Assembly (NCBI RefSeq): GCF_047948215.1 | Contig: NC_134456.1 | Span: 76,746,515 to 76,810,514, forward strand | DNA from: Lycorma delicatula | Lineage: Eukaryota; Arthropoda; Insecta; Hemiptera; Fulgoridae | Reading direction: 5' to 3' | Length of the DNA: 64,000 nt | Part shown: piece after piece, positions 44,501-56,500 of the stretch | Position numbering within the stretch: the stretch's first letter is position 1 | Layout of the letters: every line of letters begins with the position of its first letter | Notes under the pieces: generated by a model | What the model saw: only the letters and a program-made list of their open reading frames with translations | The model's database searches: none | Told to the model about the DNA's origin: nothing | Position numbers and translations under genes: made by a program

Positions 44501-47500
44501 TTTGCAGCTACACAGCTAAGTATTACATTTTACCTGAGATGGTGTTAGATGTGGTTAACTGGGATTGCCTAAGGAGAAAATACAGAATATTGAAAAATAT
44601 CATAATGTGCCTTTGTGGTATTGTATAAATGTGCAAAATGAATCAAATTCTAATGTTTTAACTTGGCAATCAAAAACAAAAATATGTAATATATATGTAT
44701 AAGTATCTTACATGTTTCTGTTCTAGAATTGAGCTAGATGTTAATGAAGCCTTGTAATCTCCTCCTACCACTCCAGTATCGTTCCTCCTCCTCTTCCTTC
44801 TCCTCCTATCATGAAACACCTCTTCTTCTCATTGAAGATGACACCTCTTCTTCTGTCATTCCATCTCATGTTTTTCCTTGCAAGTTTGTTTTTATCAATG
44901 TATTTGAGAAATTCTTATACTGCTTTTATTTAATGTACTCGTAATATTACACTTATTTTTATATGCTTTTTTTTAACTTTCATTCACAGTTAATGTTTTC
45001 ATACCACAATGTAGTACAACATATACTAAGAGGAAGGAATGCATAAAAAATTCATTCATTCGAAAGATTTACACTTCTTCAAAAAATTCATATTGAATAT
45101 GAAAGTGCACTTTCATATTAATATCTACATAAATTCTTTACATATGACAAAGGTTTTGATGCGAAATGGAAATGATAGCTTCAATATACAATAACTAGTA
45201 AATCTTTTTGGATAAACTAAAGTTAAGGTGCAAAATAAAACTGAGGTCGTGCCCTATACTTTTCATTATGGTCTTGCAAAAATAGAGAACTTTATACATA
45301 TTATATTGTTGAAAACAAAACCTTCTATTTATATTTACTGTGTAATCCACTGTTTGGATAATTTTTTCCTCAAATTGAATTATTTCATGTGCTAAACTTA
45401 ATTTTTCAGTAGTTCTTTACTTCTGAAAATGTTATTTTTTACTTCTTAATAAATGTCTAAACATTTTTTTTTGTTTTGGAGTTTCAGTTTTTATAGAAAA
45501 ACATGTTTTAAATTATTTTTGAGAAATATTATTTAAAACGTATCTTAATTAAGAATTAAAAATGTAATAAAAAATTAATAGTATATATATCTTTCTTCAA
45601 CTGGATTTAATTGTATACAAGGATCTATATTATGTATTAATCTATTTTATTTTTCTTTGTTTAAATTACATATTAACAATAAACATGTTGATGCATTTAT
45701 TTATGTACTAATTATACTATTATTTAATTGGATTGAACTATTAATTTATATGATTTAAAGTTCTATAAATTCCTCCAAATAATTAAAATATCCAGAAGAT
45801 AAATAAGTTACGTTTTATGTAATAAAATCTGTAAAATAAAAATTATTACTGTGTATAATAAATGTTTTTTTATTGAGCTGAAGAAATAATTTAACATAGA
45901 TAAGGGGGGCAGTTTTTGGTGCAATTAGATCATTTATAACTATAAAATTTTACTCTGTATTCAGTTTAGAAGTAATGAAATACATCTTAAAACTAAACTT
46001 AAATATACAAATATTGTATTATGACAATTGCAAAATATGTATTTATTTATGCTTATCTGTTTTTAATTTATCATTTGTAATGTTGAAGAAATTCAGGGTA
46101 GATAGATTATTTTTATTTTTTTGAGTGAAAAACGCTTTCGCCTTATCATCACCCAGGTTAAAATAACAACATATGGCTTTTTCTAGGATATTAAAATATT
46201 AGCAAATTATGATTAAAACTATGATGAAAATTAAGATAAATAGGGATAAAATTGAAATGGTAAAAGAAACGTAACAATTAGGATAATACATGAAACATGA
46301 GTAACAAAATAATATCAAAATTTTGACAGGTTAAATCTTATTAAGTATATTAATTCTTTTTAGAAGTAATAATACCTGGTCTAGTACATTCTTGTCATTT
46401 CCTAAGGCATATCAATCAGCAATTTAAATTTGCAACATAAGGCTGCATAGCATATGCAGTCCACGATAATGCAGTGCACAGTCAAGTGGCATTAGCATCG
46501 GATGCACAGTGGTGCTCTCTCTGCTGACATCAGGTGTCCATGAGCAGCTTTGGTACGTCCTAATCGCAATCGACGCAAGACGACTTCCTCTCGGCGAATT
46601 TTCCTGCATGAAGAGTCCCATGGTAATACCATGTCTTGCCACCTGGAGTCATCTTGCCACCTTCTTCAAAGTGTATATTTAATGGAATTGATCAAATTGG
46701 TAGTTGTAACTAGAGTGGAGAAAGATGGTCGCCTACATACATCTTTAGCAGCAGAATTAGCATGTTTGTTACCCAGGATTCTCACATGGCTAAGGATCCA
46801 GTAGAAATTTACTTGTGTGTTGTGACGATTTAATTCAGCGATTGTAATACGTATTTCAGTGACAATAGGATGTCTGGAACAAAAATCCTCTAAAACTTGG
46901 AGAGCACTAGACGAATCACTACAAATAAGGATGTGACGATATTTTGATCGAATGATATTCAACGCCATTTTGATGATGTCAGTTCAGTATTCTGAACACT
47001 TGTAATATCACGTAGATCAAACACATAAGTTCTGTTATTTAAAACAAAAGCACATCCTATGGTATCATTCTGCTTTGACCCATCTGTGTATACTATTGCA
47101 TCTGGGTTTATCTCTGATAGAAAATAGTAAAATGTTTGCTGAAAGATGAGAAGAGTTGTTAATTTTTTATTATATTCGGTGAGGTCGTAATTAAAATTAA
47201 TGGAGTCAAGTCTCCATGAAGGATATGTAGAGGAATAGGTTGGGAAAATAGAAGGTGGATCAAAATGTAGAAGGTACATTAATCGCCAGTACGACACCTA
47301 TTGGTGATGTATTAGGCAGATGATTTTCATAATGTTGGAAATGAGGGTTTGCAAGGACTGCTTTAAGAACTGGGTGATTTGGTTGTTCTTTAAGAAAGAC
47401 AGAGTAAGCTGCTAGTAGCTGGTTCGGCTTATTCCAAACTGATGGCTCACCACAATCAACAAGTATGGTTATGACAAGGGCTGATCTAAATGCACCAGTG

Positions 47501-50500
47501 GTAAGATGAAAAAAGAGTGTTGTACAGGATCCAGCATTTTAAGCACAGTATGACGCACTGAAGAGTAAATGATACAACCATAATCTAATTGTGATCAGAC
47601 TAAAGAATAATAAAAATGTAGCATATATGATCAACATCAAGTGCTCCACACTCGATGTTGCTAAGGACTCGTAGTATTTCTAGAATTTTTGAACATCTCA
47701 CCTTTAGCTGTTTAACGTGTTTGGTCTACGTAAGATGAATGTTGAAAAGTAAACCTAGAAATTCAGCATCAGAAGAGATAGCAATTGGTTCTTCTTTGGG
47801 CAGGACATGTGGAGTGGAATGGTCTCACTGACGAGAAAAGACTACACTTGTTTTCTCCAGTGAGAACATGAAGCCGATGATTTTGGACCTAGTTTCAAGG
47901 TGAGATATAGTTTTCTGTAGTAGTCCCTAAGCTGTGGCTGTTGAACGAGTCATGGTGGTATACGAGGGTTATTTTTTTCAAGGTCCGATCGGTCGTGAAA
48001 TAAACACCCATGCAAAAATCGGATGAACCTTTGTGCATATGTGTTGCGCAGCGTCTCTAGTATAGCCTTCAATCACGCCGCGTCATTTCGTTTAGTTCTG
48101 AACACACAGCTAGCATGTAAACATGTCTACAACAATAGCATCTCCCGCCAAATGTCAAGTGTGTCCGGTAATTCGATTTCGCCAGGCTGAGGGGTGTAAT
48201 GCAGCTGAAATTCATCGATGAATAAGTAACGTGTACGGTGAAACTTCAATGAGTGACAGCAAAGTGCGACAATGGTGCAGGAACTTTAAAGCAGGAGGTA
48301 CAGATGTTCATGATGCAGGCGGTCAGGGAAGGAAGTGAGTGTCAACCGATGATCTCGTTGAGCGAAACAATTCGAGAAAATCGTCATTCGAGAAATTTCA
48401 AGGTCAGCTCTCGACACTATTGTGAGTGAGAGATTTCATTACCACAAACTGTGTGCGAGATGGGTTCCAAGATGCTGTTCAACCATCACAAAAAATGAGA
48501 ATGGACGCCTCTCTAACGTTTCTCCAGCGCTACCACAATGAAGGAGATTTATTGAACAAAATTGTCACAGGGGACAAGACATGGGTCCATTTCGAAACTG
48601 AAGAAACAAAAGAACAAGCCAAACAGTGGATGGATTCTCATTCTTTCAGTAAACCAAAGAAGTTCAAGCGAACCTTCTCCAACAGAAAGTGTATGGCTAC
48701 TGTGTTCTGGAACCGGAATTTTTTTCTCTTGGTGGAATTCATGGAACGTGGCACGATCATCACTGCAGCTTCATACTGCGTGACTTTTCTATGTCTACGA
48801 TGCGGAATTCAGAATAAGCAGAGAGGAATGTTGTCATCAGGCATTGTCTTTCTCATGACAATGCTTGGCTGCACACTGCAGCTGTAACAAAGAAGCTCCT
48901 ACAGCGTTTTCATTGGGAAGGTTTGATCACCCACCATATCCAATTTTCACCTCTTTGCTCACATGAAACGCTGGCTAGAACAACATTTTGGCACAGGCAT
49001 CGAGCTGCAAACCAGCGTAGAAACATGGCTGAAAACACAGGCGGCTTCGTTCTATGATGAGGGTATTGAAAAGTTGGTACCACGCTACGACAAACGTCTA
49101 AATCAGAGTGGCGACTATGTAGAGAAATAGCGTAACTATGTAAGTACTTGGTACAAATAAAAAATTCTTTATTTTTACTATGGTTTTAATTTTGTGACCG
49201 ATCGGACCTTGAAAAAAAAATAACCTCTAATAAATGTAAGCATATTACTTGTGACTCCCCATTCTTTATGGATATTTAGATTACCCCATTGCCAGGCTGT
49301 GTTGTACGCCCTCCTGATATCAAACAAAAAAGCAACAAGTTGCTGGTGGAACAGAAATGCATTTTGGATAGTTGTTTCCAGTGATACCAAATGATCAATA
49401 GAAGATTGTCCTTGACAGAAACCATATTGTTTTGGAGATATCAGATTTTGGTTCTCTAAATACCAGGTGAGACTATGGTTCATCATTCTTTCCATTGATT
49501 TGCACAAAACACTCTTCAATGAGTTAGGTCGGTAGTCTGAGGAGCATGCTTTGTCTCTACCAGGTTTAAGTACTGGTATGACAATTGTTTCCAACCAGAT
49601 GGGTGGGAAGACTTGTGTAGAGAACTAGCCACATTATATACACGAAAGGTAATAAAAGAGTTAAATTGGGAAGTTTAAAAGCATACTGAGATGGATGTTA
49701 TCAGGTCCAGGAGAGGAGTCATGTGAGTTTTTTAATACATGAGACAGCTCGTTGATTGTAAAGGGAGTATTTAATTCGCCAAATGAATCATCAATTCGTA
49801 ATGGTATTTTTTTCCATTCGAATCTTATATCTCTAAAATTCATTAGAATATGATGAAGTTATGGGCACCAAATGAAAACAATCAGCTAGGATAGTTGCAA
49901 CTGCAGAAGGTGACATAAGGAGTTCTCCTTCATGAATTAAATGTGAGGATAGACTGTTTGTGGGTTCCACAAATTGCACAGTTTTCTCTATACAGCAGAC
50001 ATGAGAGGTGTCTACATAATTTCTCTATGACTTTTTCCTAGCTTGTAAGAATGTGTGATGACATTTCGCTCTAGCTCTACAGTATTAACCCACCGGGTTG
50101 GTCTAGTGGTTAACGCGTCTTCCCAAATCAGCTGATTTGGAAGTTGAGAGTTACAGCGTTCAAGTCCTAGTAAAGCCAGTTATTTTTACATGGATTTGAA
50201 TACTAGATCGTGGATACCGGTGTTCTTTGGTGGTTGGGTTTCAATTAACCACACATCTCAGGAACGGTCGAACTGAGAATGTACAAGACTACACTTCATT
50301 TACACTCATACATATCATCCTCATTCATCCTCTGAAGAATTATCTAAACGGTAGTTACCGGAGGCTAAACAGGAAAAAGAAAGAAGCTCTACAGTATAAA
50401 TTTGGATATTCATTTGTAGGTCTACAGTTAAATTTACGTAGAGCCTGCCGAGATAAATAAAGTAAGATTATTCATCCAGTTCTATAATTTTATTACTGAA

Positions 50501-53500
50501 AATTACTAGGTAGTATTAACATTTTTTAAGAGATGTATGTTTTATCTACATGTTTTATGAGAGTATAAAGTTGTATACATAAATTTATGTTCGCAAAGTA
50601 TTATAATTTTTTACATATTATTGATTGTAATTCTTGTTTTCCTCATGATTCTTATCTTGTTTCTAACTACTGATAAGCAAAACTTCATTTCTTCTAGTTA
50701 AAATTGCTCATTTCCTATTTAGACATTATCCATGTCCCTGTAACATAAGTAGGTATAAGCACAATAGACATAGTTTATGTTAACATCTTTGCTTTCGGAG
50801 AACTGATCTACCCTATAACAAATGCTTTACACAGTTTATAATGATTCTTCCTAAGTGAATTTTTCTACTTTCTTCAAAGCAGTATTCTTCAGAGTTATTT
50901 AAGTTGATAAATCCTTCTTTTTATCTACTTCACTTTTCTTTTTATTTATTTCTTGTAAACAATACAGTAATAATAAAACAATACATTGCTCATTCCATGC
51001 ATCCAATTGATCCTCTGTATATTTAGTTTCAAACACAAATCATCAGTGCTAAAAATTATTAAAAAAAGGGAGGAAAAACCACTAAAATCATTTATCATTG
51101 AACTTTTTCATAGCCCCCAAATAACTCCTTTCACATAATCAAATGAAGCGCAGAACTGTTTTGATTCAATCTTTTGGCATTTCATCTGTTACTGTGTTTT
51201 AAAATTTAGTTACAACCAAACATGTATAATGTTTTTTTTTAAATTTTTTCAGGAAGATTGCTGATAAAAAGAATAACATATATGCATGTATGATTTTTAA
51301 TAAAATTTCCCCTTTGAAGACAATGACCAGAACAGCTGTTTGACGAGGAAACATTTCCATGGCAGGTAATCTTTGAACATTGAAATTATGGCACCAGCTA
51401 AACCTTTAACAAAATATTATGATGAATAGTTTTAGATCATATTTAATTTTTGTTTTAATTATTAAATTTCACTGCAGAAGTTAATTTTTTAAATTCAATA
51501 CAAAATGAATAATGTTTGCAGAACATTAATTAATGAAATTATTAATTATGAAATCTTATCCATTTTAGTTTTAGTGAATTAAAAAAATAGTACAATAATT
51601 TTTTGTTAGTTCTATTGTACGGGTAGATTAGTTCTACTGCATTAACCTTAATTTGATTTACAGTATAGTCACATTAAGCTAAGCGTACTTTCTTAAAAAT
51701 TATATATACATACAATATGAACAAATTATTTATTTTGAATAAAGTAAAATATATTAATATGTCTTTTGTCAAACTGTAGTTTGATTCCTTCATTTGGTTG
51801 TATGATATAACTAAAATTGAATTTTACTGCAATGCTCTCTCTATCTATATTTGAATTGAGTTTAACTGAAATTTGATAAGTAGGGTGTATGACAATGTTT
51901 GCCTGCACATTATAGGAAATGAGTCAACCGAACACACCAAAGTCTTTTGTAAACACTGACCTGAAGGAATTTTCAAGAAATCATGTTACGATAACATTTG
52001 GTCAGTGACAGGAGTAATGGCAATCAACTGTTCTTTACCATAAAGAGTACAGTTCTGTACTTATGGTATTAGTGAATTTTAACTCAATTTTTTTTTTTGT
52101 TTACATTAAAATTTAAAGGGTTAAAAAGAGTTTAACTGATTTTTATCTAATCTAAAAATTAATTTTTCATTAATAATAAAAAAATAATTCATAAAAATAA
52201 AAACATTAAGTAAACTAAATAACTGCTTTAGAACTTAATTCCTTTTACCTATATAATATTTTTTTTACAATTAAAAACAACAAGATTAAAGTAATATGTA
52301 AAAAAATTATAATGCTTTACTTATGAACGGAGATTTATGCATATAACTTTATACTCTCATGATACATAGAAATAGATATAGTTGTGCAGTTATAGCAAGG
52401 AACTTGCAGAAGGAAGTAGATATATGGCTGTAAGCAGAGGAAAAAGCGCCTTGCTAGAACATCTCTGCTGTACATATATAAAACAAACATTTCATAAAAA
52501 AACGTTAATACTACCTAGCTGTTTTCAGTAATAAAATTATACAACTGGATAAATAATCCTGTTCTATTTATCTACTCTGAATTTCTTAAGCATTACAAAT
52601 AATAAATTACAAACAGATAAGCATTAATAAATACATGGTTTGCAATTGCCATAGTACAAAATTTGTATATTTTGAAGTTTATTTTTAAGACACATTTCAT
52701 TACTACTAAACTAAATACAAAGTAAAATTTTATAATTATAAATGATCTAACTGCACCAAAAACTCTCCCCCCTTACCAACGTTAAATTATTTATTCAGTA
52801 CAATAAAAAAAAATATATTATATACAATAATAATTTTTCACTACATTATATTGTTATTAATTGTTGCACATTATTATAATTTTTATTTTTACAGATTTTG
52901 TTACACATAATGTAAGTTATTTGTCTTCTGGATATTTTAATGATTTGGAGGAATTTATAGAATTAAATTATACAAATTAATATTTAAATCCAATTAAACA
53001 TAACAGTATATGTAAGTGGTTCCCAAACTTTTGTGAGTCACGACACCCTTTTTCAATAAAGATTTTTCCTTGGCGCCCTACCCTAAGTAAAAGTATGACT
53101 ACTTGTAAGTAAGAGATAAAAATAAATAAAACTCATGTATCTTCATTATTTCTTTACTTTATTAACATTAAATAAATAATTATAAATGTCTTGATTCAAT
53201 TAATTATGAAGCTTTTTCAATATTTCATGGCGCCCCTGTGAAGACGCCTCGGCACACAGTTTGGGAATCACTGGTATATGTAATAATATCTTTTTGATTT
53301 ATTTATGATTAATATCTTTGATTTATTAGTACATAAATAAAATCTACATGTTTATTGTGAATATATAATTTAAACAAAAAAAAATAAAATGAATTAATAC
53401 ATAATATAGATCCTTGCATTCAAATAAATTCAGTTGAATATATATATATATATATATATAATTAATTTTTTATTATATTTTTAATTTTTAAATAAGATAA

Positions 53501-56500
53501 GTTTTAATAATTTATTATTAAACAAGAAAAAATCCTAAAATGTCTGTTTTAAATTATAAAAAAAAATTGTTTTCAGTAGGTATACATAAGAATAATGTCA
53601 CAAAAATGACCAATGTAATTCCGGTACTTACGCATTAATGTCACTGCAGCTACAGCTTTATTTAAAAACAAAGTAGTCAATCGGATTTCAGTGGAAAATG
53701 AACAGTCTCTTTATTAATTTTAATAAATGGTTATTTATATTTATTTATTTTAATTTAACCAAAAATTTTATAAATTAACAGGAGTGTTTTGATTATTTAA
53801 ATAATAAATAATTGCAATAATTACTGAATTTATTAAATAAATACTCAAAAAATTACGATGTTAATTAGTCAAGGTTAGCGAGCGAAGCGAGCGTAGGTTA
53901 AATTTGGTTAAATTATATTTATAAAATAAATAAATATAAATAATCATTTATTAAAATTAATAAAGAGACTGTTCATTTTCCACCGAAATCCGATTGACTA
54001 CTTTGTTTTTAAATAAAGCTGTAGCTGCGGTGGCGTTAATACATAAGTACCGTAATTCCTATAATGCTACTAGAATGAACTTATCTTAACTTGATTGAAA
54101 TATACTCAAATACTAAACTGTTTGCTTATAAATTGGATGAAAATAATAAGACATCTTAGTTATTAAAATAGTACAACTGCTGTAAAAAGAATATATTTTT
54201 AATTTTTGTGCATATCATTTGAACTTATTCTGAATTAGGTTAAGTATACAAAAAGAAAACTAACTAATCTTTGTTTTCCTTTAATTTGAAATTATTAATT
54301 CCAGTAGTGAAGTAATTTGTGAAGCTTAACGAAAATGTGATTGAGAAATAAAGGTGATTATGTAACCTCCTTTTGATGTTTAATGTTATTTTATACAGAC
54401 TTGTCTAGTTTTTAATTAACTGGCAAAAACCGTGCAATACATATCTCATTTTACTTTTTTTTAGATGTGAAAATTTCAAAGTAGCAGTCAAAATTGGCAT
54501 TGTTCTTGGTAATAACGTGACTGAAACTGACAAACTGAAAAAGTTTTTGAAATAAGAAAATGTGAACGACTGTTAAAAACAACTATAAAGTCCTGAATGA
54601 AATATTTGAAAATAAGAATATGATAACTGCTGCATAGAAGAAATTAGAAATAGTATTGTTAATCATTGATTTTTAACCACGATTGTGTGCTGCTGTGTGT
54701 AAAAACCCATTAAATAATTATTTTCTTGTAACAGTGTAATTTAATGCAGCAACAAGTTTAAAGTTTTTTTTTTTTAAAAACGGAGTAGCCACTGTAGTTC
54801 TTGAATGATCTCACTAAGAATGCTGCTATAGTTCGAATCCCACCTGCTTTCACTTGCATGAGATGTTATTTTGTTCTTAATCTATTATCAAGCTTTCTTC
54901 TACAAATATAACTCACTAGAGCAACCTGGATTCAAGACCAGTCTCTAGATCTCACTCCATGTTTCCTTTCTCCAAACTCTTCTTGGATGTTTAATTTCTA
55001 TTCTGGTAAGTAGACCAAAGCATTTTAATTACGCCTTCTCTACTTTTTTCTTTGCCAAAATAATTTTTGTTAGAGTTAAATAATCTTGTTCTTAACTGTG
55101 TCTTTTCTTGTTTTATGAATTACCTTTTGAGAAATTTTATCTCCACAGCCTGAAACCTGTTTCAGTATCTTGTTGTTAAGATCAAAACTTCAAATTCACA
55201 GGTTTAAGTGCAGGGTTAAGAGAAAACAAGTTTCTTTCCTCTCACCTCTTGTTTATCTTTGAACTTTTGCTGATGGCATGGTACTATACCCTTCTAGTGG
55301 AATGTAATCTCTCATTTATTTCATCATTAACATCTACATTCACAGGTCAATTGAATTGAGATGCTTTAAGAGGCCAATCTGCTCTAGGTACTTGCAATAG
55401 AGAATAAGTACTACCTGTATAACCTCTGGTACTTTTGCAACTAATAGCCATGTTTTAGTCTTAGTTAAGCTGGTGATCATGCCTCTTTTGCCCAATTCCT
55501 TTCACCAAACATTTAAGTTGTTCATTAAATCCTAACTTGAAACAGCCATGGAGCCAATATTGTCCACTAAAACCATCATCAGCTTTTCTCTCTAAGTTAG
55601 TGGCCAATTTACAGTCATCTCTATATGCCTACTATCTTCAGTAAACGTATCATTCATTATAATCATTAAAAGATAGCTCGAAGCACATCTCTCTAGTGTA
55701 CTTATGACTGATATTGTACCACTGTGATTCATAATTTCCTCTTCTGATGTAGTTCAAATGCCTTCATTAAAAAACTCCAAATTAATAAAACAAATTTTTA
55801 TCTCTCTCTCTCTCTTTGTTTATACCTCACTAAATACCTGTTTTATTAAATGTCTTAACTTTATCAAATGTCTTCTCCAAGTCCAAAAAGTATATTCATA
55901 GTAAAGTATATTCATATTAAATGGCTCTTTTTGCCAATTATGTGATGGTAAAGATGCAGTTTTGTGTGGTTTTACTGGGATGAAAAGGTGAAGGTTCTTC
56001 TCATCCTTATTGTGTTCTTTAATAATTGATTTTAGTTCTTTCATTGTAATGTTATTTTGGGCATTTATATGGATTTGTAATCGTACACACTTCAAGATAA
56101 TTCACTCCTCCAAGCAAATCTTACAGTTGCTTCTTCCATTTCCAAGAATGTCTTGCTTTCTAGTAACAATAATTATCATTATTTTTATTGAATTTCACAA
56201 GGAAAGGGATTTCATGAGAAAGGAGAAGACTTATCCTTCCTCATTTTCTTCAGGTCTTCAAATTTCTTAAGTATAGCATCTTTTTTTTCTCTTATGCTTC
56301 CTTTGTCTCTTTTATTTTCCTCTTTCATAACTTCACTTCCACATAACTAGACCTTTCACATCCTTGTAACTGATACCTTAGGATCATTCTGCACATTTTA
56401 ACAAATTTTCTTAAATAAAATTTTTGTCACTTCTAAATCCCTCTTTGGCTACTCCTGGAGTTCATACACCTCTTCATCAAGCATCCATCTGAATTTTGCT

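Larger units (their letters stand above)
46112..50464 (-). mobile_element. LINE copy 2 (RNase H-bearing family), 5'-truncated, nested insertions
   Basis: Same family as 9618-13128. From the 5' side on the minus strand: endonuclease/RT linker (50464-49860), then [40 protein letters not shown] (from 49594), [40 protein letters not shown], then post-catalytic RT sequence (47960-47300). RNase H follows: [15 protein letters not shown] (catalytic Asp, near 47080), [17 protein letters not shown] (near 46930) and [17 protein letters not shown] near 46770, where the last catalytic Asp has become Asn. An 8-bp duplication AGATTATT flanks it (46104-46111 and 50465-50472), with an A-rich 3' end. Broken by stops, a SINE and a mariner. 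Confidence 0.87.

Noticed and set aside
44540..44944. Ser-rich 68-codon open frame
   Set aside because: Comes from a C/T-rich low-complexity stretch in the large tim intron; no splice or phase support.
48123..49130. Functional mariner transposase
   Set aside because: Several stops and frameshifts, and the segment with the third catalytic Asp is deleted.
50090..50170. tRNA gene with A and B boxes
   Set aside because: The sequence continues into a shared 300-bp body with a target duplication and recurs in other copies, so it is a SINE head, not a tRNA gene.
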